Source: Acidimicrobiia bacterium
GTDB lineage: Bacteria > Actinomycetota > Acidimicrobiia > IMCC26256 > JAENVU01
Length of the DNA stretch: 6,828 bases
Reading direction: 5' to 3'
Assembly: GCA_017882945.1 (NCBI GenBank)
Contig: JADGON010000043.1
Span: forward strand, 1-6,828
Shown: positions 1-4,983 of the stretch, piece after piece
Numbering within the stretch: the stretch's first letter is position 1
How the letters are laid out: every line of letters begins with the position of its first letter
Translations under genes and position numbers: made by a program
Notes under the pieces: model-generated
The model's database searches: none
What the model saw: only the letters and a program-made list of their open reading frames with translations
Told to the model about the DNA's origin: nothing

Positions 1-335
1 AGCGCGCGCGTTGCCCGTCGCAGCACGTCCGCCACCCGGTCGCCGGGTGCGTCGCCCCGGGGTGGGCGTTGCGCGAGCCGCGTGCTGAGCGCGCCGGCCT
101 GGTCGGCGAGCGCGGCGAGGAGCAGCTGGTCCTTCGAGGCGTAGTGGCGGTACAGCGTTCCCAGCGCCACCTGGGCTCGAGCCGCGACGTCGCGCATCTG
201 GACGGCGTCGTAGCCACCCTCGGTCGCGAGCTCGACCGCGGCCTCCAGCAGTCGCCGTCGGCGCGCCGCGGTCTCGGCCGCCCGCGCGGTCTGGCCGGCC
301 GGTGGAGTCGCCGGAACGGGCGAGAGGGAGCTCAC
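1..335 (-). CDS. TetR-family repressor, KstR-like (3' end cut off by window)
   Basis: DNA-binding transcriptional regulator; 111 residues are visible and the ligand-binding C-terminal half lies outside the window. The start is GTG at 335: an in-frame TGA sits just upstream (344-342) and no other start fits. A disordered N-terminus of about 20 residues precedes RRRRLLEAAVELA and the helix-turn-helix: GGYDAVQMRDVAARAQVA (residues 40-57), then LGTLYRHYASKDQLL. This closely follows the N-terminal domain of mycobacterial KstR, the repressor of cholesterol catabolism, as I recall it (GGYEAVQMRAVADRADVAVGTLYRYF). The gene is divergent from the flavoenzyme gene at 399, and the shared 63-bp gap holds a KstR-type palindrome, so autoregulation plus control of the neighbour is likely. 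A TANNNT box, TAGGGT (349-344), could be its -10. Family call is firm; the KstR-type ligand is inferred. Confidence 0.93.
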   Translation of the reverse strand, partial: MSSLSPVPATPPAGQTARAAETAARRRRLLEAAVELATEGGYDAVQMRDVAARAQVALGTLYRHYASKDQLLLAALADQAGALSTRLAQRPPRGDAPGDRVADVLRRATRA

Positions 336-370
336 GGGCGCTCACCCTAGCCAGGCTGTGGACGGGCAAC

Positions 371-384
371 TAGAACGCGTTCCA
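371..384. promoter_or_regulatory. KstR-type operator palindrome (site 1)
   Basis: TAGAACGCGTTCCA fits the KstR consensus TnnAACnnGTTnnA at every fixed position, and its core GAACGCGTTC is a perfect palindrome. It lies between the divergent TetR and flavoenzyme genes, 14 bp upstream of the ATG at 399 and 35 bp from the GTG at 335. It immediately precedes a candidate -10 box (387-392), so a bound repressor would block RNA polymerase. By eye, the only other AACnnGTT match in the window is at 4947-4960. Which regulator binds it is inferred. Confidence 0.75.
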
Positions 385-386
385 GG

Positions 387-392
387 TACACT
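387..392 (+). promoter_or_regulatory. -10 box TACACT of a probable leaderless promoter
   Basis: TACACT matches the actinobacterial TANNNT -10 pattern. It occupies -12 to -7 relative to the A of the ATG at 399, so transcription would start at or next to the start codon. This agrees with the lack of a convincing Shine-Dalgarno sequence there. No good -35 is visible (364-369 reads GGGCAA); the operator fills the spacer. Confidence 0.5.
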
Positions 393-398
393 CCGACC

Positions 399-1520
399 AT
401 GCACACACCGATCTGTGACCGCTTCGGCATCGAGTTCCCGATCTTCGCCTTCAGCCACTGCCGCGACGTCGTCGCCGCGGTCAGCAAGGCGGGCGGGATG
501 GGCGTGCTGGGCGCCCTGTACTTCACGCCCGAGGAGCTCGAGATCGAGCTCAACTGGATCGACGAGCACGTGGACGGACGTCCGTACGGCGTGGATCTCG
601 TGATGCCGGCGACGCTGCTCGAGGAAGCGCGCGGCGCGGACAGCGACCCGGCCGAGCTCGAGCGCCAGCTCGAGGCGATGATCTCCCAGGAGCACCGCGA
701 CTTCGTCGAGAAGGTGCTCGCGGAGCACAACATCGCGCCGTTGCCGGAGGAAGCGAACCCGCATCACCTGCTCGGCTGGACGGACACCACCGGGCTCGCG
801 CAGATGGACGTCGCGCTCGAGCACCCGGTCTCGTTGCTCGTCAACGCGCTCGGGCCGCCGCCGGCCGAGGTGGTCAAGACCGCGCACGACCACGGGATCG
901 CGGTCGCGGCGCTGGCGAGCACTCCGCGTCACGCGCTGAAGCACAAGGCGAACGGGGTCGACATCATCGTCGCCCAGGGCACCGAGGCCGGGGGCCACAC
1001 GGGTGAGATCTCGTCGGTCGTCCTCTGGCCCGAGGTGATCGACGCGGTCGGTCCGGACACCCCGGTGCTCGCCGCCGGGGGTATCGGCCGCGGGAGCCAG
1101 ATCGCAGCGGCGATCGCCATGGGCGCGCAGGGGGTATGGACCGGTTCGATCTGGCTGACCGTGGCCGAGAGCGACATGGCGCCGCTGGTCGTGGAGAAGC
1201 TGCTCGCGGCGAGCTCGCGCGACACGGTCCGGTCCCGCTCGCTGACCGGCAAGCCCGCGCGGCAGCTGCGGACCGCATGGACCGATGCCTGGGAGCGGGA
1301 GGACTCGCCCGGCTTCTTGCCGATGCCGCTGCAGTTCATGCTCGTCAGCGATGCGTACGGACGGATCAACCGGTCGCAGGACCGCGACATGATCGGCGCG
1401 CCGGTCGGTCAGATCGTGGGGCAGATGAATGCGGTCCGGCCCGTGCGGGACGTGATGTTCGACCTCGTCGACGAGTACGTCACCGCGACCGAGCGTCTCG
1501 CGCAGGTCTCCGGCGCGTAG
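399..1520 (+). CDS. Nitronate monooxygenase-family (NPD/FMN TIM-barrel) flavoprotein, Rv1533-like
   Basis: 373-residue soluble flavoenzyme of the 2-nitropropane dioxygenase/nitronate monooxygenase superfamily. The N-terminal barrel motif AVSKAGGMGVLGA is at about 27-39. The FMN-phosphate motifs are AQGTEAGGHTG (192-202) and LAAGGIGRG (224-232), followed by GAQGVWTGS (242-250). Length and the opening FPIFAFSHCRDVVAAVS resemble M. tuberculosis Rv1533 as I remember it. The SFHFG segment that carries the catalytic His in classical nitronate monooxygenases reads LLVNALG (146-152), with no His, so nitronate oxidation is doubtful. Relatives such as IpdC and FabK are flavin oxidoreductases acting in steroid or fatty-acid pathways, and an acyl-CoA or steroid-ring substrate is plausible here. 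The gene is divergent from a KstR-like repressor with an operator in between. The ATG start is supported by conservation and the leaderless promoter. Family is firm; reaction unknown. Confidence 0.93.
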   Translation: MHTPICDRFGIEFPIFAFSHCRDVVAAVSKAGGMGVLGALYFTPEELEIELNWIDEHVDGRPYGVDLVMPATLLEEARGADSDPAELERQLEAMISQEHRDFVEKVLAEHNIAPLPEEANPHHLLGWTDTTGLAQMDVALEHPVSLLVNALGPPPAEVVKTAHDHGIAVAALASTPRHALKHKANGVDIIVAQGTEAGGHTGEISSVVLWPEVIDAVGPDTPVLAAGGIGRGSQIAAAIAMGAQGVWTGSIWLTVAESDMAPLVVEKLLAASSRDTVRSRSLTGKPARQLRTAWTDAWEREDSPGFLPMPLQFMLVSDAYGRINRSQDRDMIGAPVGQIVGQMNAVRPVRDVMFDLVDEYVTATERLAQVSGA

Positions 1521-1533
1521 CCCAGCCGTCATC

Positions 1534-1551
1534 CCGGCCCGTCCAGGCCGG
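1534..1551. terminator. Candidate GC hairpin between convergent genes
   Basis: A perfect 6-bp stem, CCGGCC (1534-1539) and GGCCGG (1546-1551), with a 6-nt loop starts 13 bp after the stop codon of the flavoenzyme gene. There is no T-tract on either strand, so it would have to act as a U-less hairpin of the kind proposed for GC-rich actinobacteria. It overlaps the extreme 3' end of the convergent reading frame. Such short GC stems also arise by chance at this base composition. Confidence 0.3.
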
Positions 1552-1599
1552 TCGGATCCAGCGGCTCGAGCGGGCTGAGCACCATGCGGACGCGCGTGG

Positions 1600-1731
1600 T
1601 CAGCTCGACGCCGGTGTGAGTGATCGGCCCGAGCTCCCCGAGCTCGCCGAGCAGGCGGTGACCAGCCCACCGCCGACGGTCGCGGTGCCGGCGATCAGGC
1701 CGGCCCGTCGAAGGAACTGTCTGCGCTCCAT
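1600..1731 (-). CDS. Short Tat/lipoprotein signal-peptide ORF, probably frameshifted (remnant?)
   Basis: A 43-residue ORF starts at ATG 1731, 5 bp after the patatin-like gene's stop, with GAGGG just upstream overlapping that stop. The first 28 residues are a textbook twin-arginine lipoprotein signal: RRQFLRR (3-9), a hydrophobic stretch (10-24) and a lipobox VTAC with Cys27. The product would be exported folded by Tat and lipid-anchored. After Cys27 the frame gives only a Ser/Gly/Pro tail and stops at 1600. The neighbouring minus-strand frame instead stays open to a TGA at 1529 (about 40 residues, ELGPITHTGVELTTRVRMVL onward) with very high GC at third positions. This suggests one gene of about 67 residues (1731-1529) broken by an indel near the tandem GAGCTCGGG repeat, or a decayed remnant. 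Function is not recognised. Confidence 0.45.
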   Translation of the reverse strand: MERRQFLRRAGLIAGTATVGGGLVTACSASSGSSGRSLTPASS

Positions 1732-1736
1732 CACCC

Positions 1737-2696
1737 TCAGGCCGGGAGCATCGCCAGCCGGTCGGCATGACGGCCGTGCTCGAGGCGGCGCAGGGTCGTC
1801 TCCAGCGCCGCGCGCACGACCGCCGCATTGCGCTCGGGGTCCATCGCCTTGCCGCCCATCGCGGCCTGGTCCGCGGCGCTGGGCTGGAACACCACCACCG
1901 GGATGCCACGGCGGCGAAGGCGACGAACCTCTTGTTGCAGGCGGATCCGGAACGCGCGGCGCGCCGGTTGGCTCCGCGTGATGAGGGGTGCGTTGCGCGA
2001 GGTCGACATCGGTGACGACACGAGCACGAGGTCGAGCTCTTCCTTCCGGAGGGCGTCGGCGTTCGTGGGGGAGTGCACACCGCCGTCGACGTAGAGCCGC
2101 CCGTCGATCTCGACGGGTTGGAAGTAGCCCGGGATCGCGGCAGATGCCGCGACCGCGGTGGCGACGTCGGTCTCCGGTGCGCCCTCCCGGCCGAAGATGA
2201 TCCGGCGCGCGTCGTCCGTCCGCACCGCACAGATCCAGAGCGGCTCGTCGGACCAATTGGAGCCGGTGAGCGCGCGCAGGGACCCGGCCCAGCTCTCGGT
2301 CGGTACCCGTCCGGCGGGGAAGGTGACGCCGAGCACCGCTTCGGGCCGGATCTTGAGCGGGCGCGTGATCGCCCGCGCGACGAGGCGCGGGTGCGGCGGC
2401 TTCGGCCAGTTGCGGGGGCCGACCGGCGTCGTCCAGTCGCCCGACGGCCCGAGCCGCCCGATGAGCTCGGCCCCGTCATCGCTCAGCGGCCGGGTGGAGA
2501 GCATGGCGGCGAGGTCGGGGCCGCTGAGACCGAGGCGCAGGTACGCGCTGACCCCCGCTCCGGCCGAGGTCCCGACGATCACCGAAGCGCGTCGTGGGTC
2601 CCAGCCGGTTGCTTCCGCCAGTGCCGCGAGCACGCCCGCGTGGAATGCCTGGCCCGTCAGTCCGCCGGCGCCGAGCACGAGTCCGATCCGCTTCAC
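1737..2696 (-). CDS. Patatin-like phospholipase (serine-Asp acyl hydrolase)
   Basis: 319-residue cytoplasmic-type lipid acyl hydrolase of the patatin family. The Ser-Asp dyad elements are all present: glycine-rich oxyanion loop GAGGLTG (9-15), nucleophile elbow GTSAG (42-46, Ser44), and catalytic Asp204 in the DGG motif (204-206) of RLYVDGGVHS. A segment AVAASAAIPGYFQPVEI (181-197), typical of the family, precedes the Asp. No signal peptide or membrane span is visible. The start is GTG at 2696 because the oxyanion-loop strand KRIGLVLGAGG begins right after it and no in-frame ATG lies nearby upstream. It begins 7 bp after the preceding kinase-like gene's stop with a poor ribosome-binding site, which suggests translational coupling. 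Within this operon it could free fatty acids or sterols from esters or phospholipids; the substrate is not readable from sequence. Confidence 0.9.
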   Translation of the reverse strand: MKRIGLVLGAGGLTGQAFHAGVLAALAEATGWDPRRASVIVGTSAGAGVSAYLRLGLSGPDLAAMLSTRPLSDDGAELIGRLGPSGDWTTPVGPRNWPKPPHPRLVARAITRPLKIRPEAVLGVTFPAGRVPTESWAGSLRALTGSNWSDEPLWICAVRTDDARRIIFGREGAPETDVATAVAASAAIPGYFQPVEIDGRLYVDGGVHSPTNADALRKEELDLVLVSSPMSTSRNAPLITRSQPARRAFRIRLQQEVRRLRRRGIPVVVFQPSAADQAAMGGKAMDPERNAAVVRAALETTLRRLEHGRHADRLAMLPA

Positions 2697-2703
2697 GGGC
2701 CCA

Positions 2704-3231
2704 TCATCGCGGATCGAGCTTGGCCGCCGGCATCGAGTGGAGCCGCAGGTGGGCCAGATACCTCCGGACCTCGGCCCCCGATCGCAGCTGCACGATCCGC
2801 GTCGTGGCGGCATAGGTGTGGGCGATGGCGAGCAGGCGCGGCCGCGATCGACCGGGAAAGTCCCAGATCCAGCGGAGGAACTCGACGTCGATCTTCTGCG
2901 GGCACCCCGGCGCCTGGAGGTTGGGCGAGCGGACCCGGCGCAGGGCCCGGGCGAGGCAGACGCGACGGGGGAGATCGAGGAAGACGATGACGTCCGCGCG
3001 CTCGGCCCGCAGCTCGAGCGTGGCGCTGTAGTTGCCGTCGACGATCCAGCGCTCGCCCGCGAGCAGCGCGCGTTGGCGCTCGACCCACACGTCGTCGGGG
3101 GTCGGGACCCATCCCGGCGACCAGTAGTGCTGGTCGAGATGGATGACCGGGGCGTCGAGGATCGCACCCACCTGGCGGGCCAGCATGGACTTGCCTGCAC
3201 CACCCGATCCGACGATCGCGACGCGGTCCAC
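2704..3231 (-). CDS. Small P-loop NTPase, adenylate-kinase-like / FlaR 'topology modulation' family
   Basis: 175-residue P-loop protein. The Walker A motif GSGGAGKS spans residues 8-15 right at the N-terminus, followed by HLDQHYWSPGW (31-41), WIVDGNY (62-68) and the strand DVIVFLDLPR (80-89). Together these are hallmarks of the small kinase-like family often annotated as 'DNA topology modulation protein FlaR' or adenylate-kinase-related ATPase. The C-terminus is Arg-rich, as in relatives. The family's true phosphoryl acceptor is unknown, and a role in topology is not supported by anything here. The start is GTG at 3231, which places Walker A correctly; an ATG at 3239 belongs to another frame. 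It lies 14 bp after the thioesterase stop and 7 bp before the patatin-like gene, so it is very probably co-transcribed with both. Why it sits among lipid enzymes is unclear. Confidence 0.85.
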   Translation of the reverse strand: MDRVAIVGSGGAGKSMLARQVGAILDAPVIHLDQHYWSPGWVPTPDDVWVERQRALLAGERWIVDGNYSATLELRAERADVIVFLDLPRRVCLARALRRVRSPNLQAPGCPQKIDVEFLRWIWDFPGRSRPRLLAIAHTYAATTRIVQLRSGAEVRRYLAHLRLHSMPAAKLDPR

Positions 3232-3245
3232 CGCCCCATGGTGCC

Positions 3246-3977
3246 TCAAAGCTCGGTGCCGGGGACCCCCGATGCCGCGGCCTCGCCGGTGGCGCGCCCG
3301 AAGTACTCCGCGGCGCGGGCCGGATCGATCGTCACGAACAGCCCCTCCGCCTCCGCGGTGAGCTCGCCGTCGACCGTCATCCGGCCCTTCGCGACGACCC
3401 TCCGGCCTTCGACGCGCTCGGTCCAGCCTTCGAGATCGACGCGCGCGTGCAACGGGGTCGGGCGCAGGTAGCGGACCTTGAGGGTTCCGGTCATGCCGGG
3501 ATGGCCGCTCGCGATGTTCGCCATGCCGAGGATCTCGTCGAACGTGAGCGCGACCCAGCCGCCGTGCACGTATCCGGGCGGACCTTCGTACGCGGCGTGG
3601 TAGATGCCGTGGCCGACGATGCGCCCGTCGATCAGCTGCCATTCGATCGGCGGTGCCAGCGGTGACACCTCGCCGACGAGCGGCGAACGCGGGAGGTAGT
3701 CGGTGTGATCGCGCTCGTCTCGGGTCCGGACGCCCCGGTTCGGCTCGTCGGCGCGCGGCACGCGGCCCAGATGGCGGGCGGCCGCCTCGGTCATGTCGGC
3801 GGCGGTGCCGAGCTGCTCCTCGGTCGCGTCTTCGACGGTCAGCACCGCGTCGATCAGGTGCCGCGCCGCTTCCGCCAGCCGCTCGCGTTGCGGTGAGACG
3901 AACGCCCTGGGTCGCTCCGGCGCCCGCATCGCGTGCCCGCTCCCGCCTTCGCTCCGGTCCGGATGAGCCTCCGTCAC
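3246..3977 (-). CDS. Hotdog-fold acyl-CoA thioesterase (PaaI/THEM4-like)
   Basis: Up to 243 residues. The hotdog domain occupies roughly residues 110-230, with the catalytic signature YVHGGWVALTFDEILG (136-151: His138-Gly139-Gly140 and Asp147) and the strand segment GTLKVRYLRPTPL (164-176). It should hydrolyse acyl-CoA thioesters, freeing CoA and a carboxylic acid in the cytoplasm. The N-terminal 100 residues form a helical, charged extension also common in single-domain actinobacterial PaaI-like proteins. The start is uncertain: GTG 3977 is the longest option, while ATG 3929 (227 residues), preceded by GGGAG at 10 nt, is equally plausible. The alternative start lies inside a 47-bp repeat that also fills the upstream gap, so the first 20 or so residues may be repeat-derived. 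It follows the enoyl-CoA hydratase by 58 bp and precedes the kinase-like gene by 14 bp. Confidence 0.88.
   Translation of the reverse strand: MTEAHPDRSEGGSGHAMRAPERPRAFVSPQRERLAEAARHLIDAVLTVEDATEEQLGTAADMTEAAARHLGRVPRADEPNRGVRTRDERDHTDYLPRSPLVGEVSPLAPPIEWQLIDGRIVGHGIYHAAYEGPPGYVHGGWVALTFDEILGMANIASGHPGMTGTLKVRYLRPTPLHARVDLEGWTERVEGRRVVAKGRMTVDGELTAEAEGLFVTIDPARAAEYFGRATGEAAASGVPGTEL
3907..3953 (-). repeat. 47-bp direct repeat, copy A
   Basis: It matches copy B (3990-4036) at 39 of 47 positions, counted by hand without gaps, at an offset of 83 bp. The best-conserved blocks are the first 14 bp (CTGGGTCGCTCCGG) and CGTGCCCGCTCC. This copy lies within the N-terminal codons of the thioesterase ORF and covers its alternative ATG at 3929. 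Confidence 0.6.
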
Positions 3978-3989
3978 CGAGTCATCTCG

Positions 3990-4036
3990 CTGGGTCGCTC
4001 CGGTCTCCGCACCTCGTGCCCGCTCCGACCTGCGCT
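3990..4036 (-). repeat. 47-bp direct repeat, copy B
   Basis: Second copy of the repeat. It fills most of the gap between the enoyl-CoA hydratase stop codon (4038-4036) and the thioesterase start, touching the stop itself. It may be a REP-like extragenic element that has spread into the following coding region. Confidence 0.6.
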
Positions 4037-4848
4037 CACTTGCCCGTGAACTCGGGCGGGCGCTTCTCCGCGAACGCGCGCGGTCCCTCCTGCGCGTCCT
4101 CGGACGCGAAGACCTCCCACCCGATCTGGTCCTGGATGGGCATCGCCTCGGCTTCGGTCATGTACTCGGTCTCCCGCCACGCGCGCAGGATCGCCTGGGT
4201 CGAGAGCGGCCCGCACGCGGCGACCTGCGCGGCGACCGCCAACGCGGCGTCGAGCGCGGTGCCGTCGGGGACGACCCGCCCGATGAGACCGATCTGCTTC
4301 GCCTCGAGCGCGCTGACCGGGCGCGAGCTCAGCAAGATGTCCATCGCGATCGTGTACGGGATCTGGCGGGGGAGCCGGATCGCGGACCCGCCGAGTGGGA
4401 AGAGGCCGCGCTTGCCTTCCCACACACCGAAGATCGCGCCTTCGCCCGCGACCCGGATGTCGGTGCCCTGCAGCATCTCGGTTCCCCCGGCGACCGCGTA
4501 GCCCTCGACCGCGGCGATGAGTGGCTTCGACAGCCGGTAGTCGCGCAGCAACGCCTTCCAATGGAGGTTCGGCGACGACGCCATGCGCTCGCGCACGTGC
4601 TCGCTGTCCGAGGGCTTGCTCATCGCCTTGAGGTCGGCACCGGACGAGAAGTGGCCACCCGCGCCGGTGAGGATCGCGCACCGGATCTCGGGGGTCTCGT
4701 CGATGTAGGTGAAGCCGTCCGCGAGTCCGACGAGCATGTCGGGGCTCAGCGCGTTGCGCGCCTCCGGTCGGTTCATCGTGAGGATCACGACGTTGCCGTC
4801 TCGCTCGACGGTGCAGTGCTTTGTCGTCATCGGAAGGGTCTCGGGCAC
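4036..4848 (-). CDS. Enoyl-CoA hydratase/crotonase family, EchA19-like
   Basis: 270-residue crotonase-fold enzyme expected to hydrate 2-enoyl-CoA to 3-hydroxyacyl-CoA in beta-oxidation. The first oxyanion segment is HFSSGADLKAM (66-76) and the second AAVEGYAVAGGTEM (112-125). Both hydratase glutamates appear conserved: Glu124 in GGTEM, and Glu144 in FGVWEGKRG, where rat ECH has Glu144 and Glu164. The run GTDIRVAGE, LGGSAIRLPRQIPYT, GLIGRVVPDGTALD and EGPRAFAEKRPPEF closely follows M. tuberculosis EchA19 as I recall it, an enzyme of cholesterol side-chain degradation. The start is GTG 4848, which has GGAG (4857-4854) at 5 nt; an internal ATG (4830) has no ribosome-binding site. It is first gene of the minus-strand operon and divergent from the P450, with a KstR-type operator in the gap. 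Family is firm; the steroid substrate is inferred. Confidence 0.95.
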   Translation of the reverse strand: MPETLPMTTKHCTVERDGNVVILTMNRPEARNALSPDMLVGLADGFTYIDETPEIRCAILTGAGGHFSSGADLKAMSKPSDSEHVRERMASSPNLHWKALLRDYRLSKPLIAAVEGYAVAGGTEMLQGTDIRVAGEGAIFGVWEGKRGLFPLGGSAIRLPRQIPYTIAMDILLSSRPVSALEAKQIGLIGRVVPDGTALDAALAVAAQVAACGPLSTQAILRAWRETEYMTEAEAMPIQDQIGWEVFASEDAQEGPRAFAEKRPPEFTGK

Positions 4849-4861
4849 GGTGACTCCAGAT

Positions 4862-4880
4862 GGGTTCGGGTCGGGTCGGG
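4862..4880 (+). other. G-quadruplex-like G-tract array in the divergent promoter region
   Basis: Four GGG runs at 4862, 4868, 4873 and 4878 are separated by 3, 2 and 2 nt, with GGGG following at 4887. Most of it is a CGGGT triplication (4867-4881). It satisfies the usual G3N1-7 quadruplex pattern. It lies 14 bp upstream of the enoyl-CoA hydratase start, on the template strand for that gene. High GC makes chance occurrence possible. Confidence 0.4.
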
Positions 4881-4946
4881 TGCGCTGGGGAGCGCGAGGC
4901 GAAGGGAGCCTAGTGACGGGCTGATCGGCTACCCTCGCTCCCAGGA

Positions 4947-4960
4947 TAGAACCTGTTCTA
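4947..4960. promoter_or_regulatory. KstR-type operator palindrome (site 2, perfect arms)
   Basis: TAGAACCTGTTCTA has perfect 6-bp inverted arms (TAGAAC/GTTCTA) around a CT centre and fits TnnAACnnGTTnnA exactly. It lies in the 135-bp gap between the divergent enoyl-CoA hydratase operon and the P450 gene, 23 bp before the P450 start and 98 bp before the hydratase start. It shares TAGAACnnGTTC with site 1. A repressor here could shut off both directions; the strongest coverage is over the P450 promoter. Confidence 0.82.
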
Positions 4961-4971
4961 CTTCACTCCCT

Positions 4972-4976
4972 GGGGG
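4972..4976 (+). promoter_or_regulatory. Ribosome-binding site deciding the TTG start of the P450
   Basis: GGGGG is followed by 7 nt and then TTG 4984. There is no ATG or GTG in frame between the operator and the conserved N-terminus, and reading further upstream would run through the operator and into the divergent gene. This G-run therefore supports TTG 4984. Confidence 0.5.
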
Positions 4977-4983
4977 CCGTCCG

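Noticed and set aside
33..49. Perfect 7-bp inverted repeat CACCCGG/CCGGGTG with a 3-nt loop
   Set aside because: It lies inside the first TetR coding region (PGDRVAD codons), not at a gene end; likely incidental to high GC.
342..1670. 442-residue open frame antisense to the flavoenzyme gene
   Set aside because: Arg/Asp/His-rich composition typical of an antisense shadow in GC-rich DNA, with no recognisable motif; the plus-strand gene has clear family motifs.
1737..3239. Patatin-like protein starting at ATG 3239 (500 residues)
   Set aside because: The added 181 residues are an Arg/Ser-rich shadow of the P-loop gene; the real start GTG 2696 immediately precedes the glycine-rich loop.
2073..3471. 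Long plus-strand frames of 305 and 437 residues opposite the patatin-like, kinase and thioesterase genes
   Set aside because: They span several well-supported minus-strand genes and show no motifs; GC-driven shadows.
4561..4983. N-terminal extension of the P450 frame to an ATG at 4561
   Set aside because: It would run antisense through the hydratase start and through the operator; P450 homology begins only at about 4984, giving the normal length of about 400 residues.
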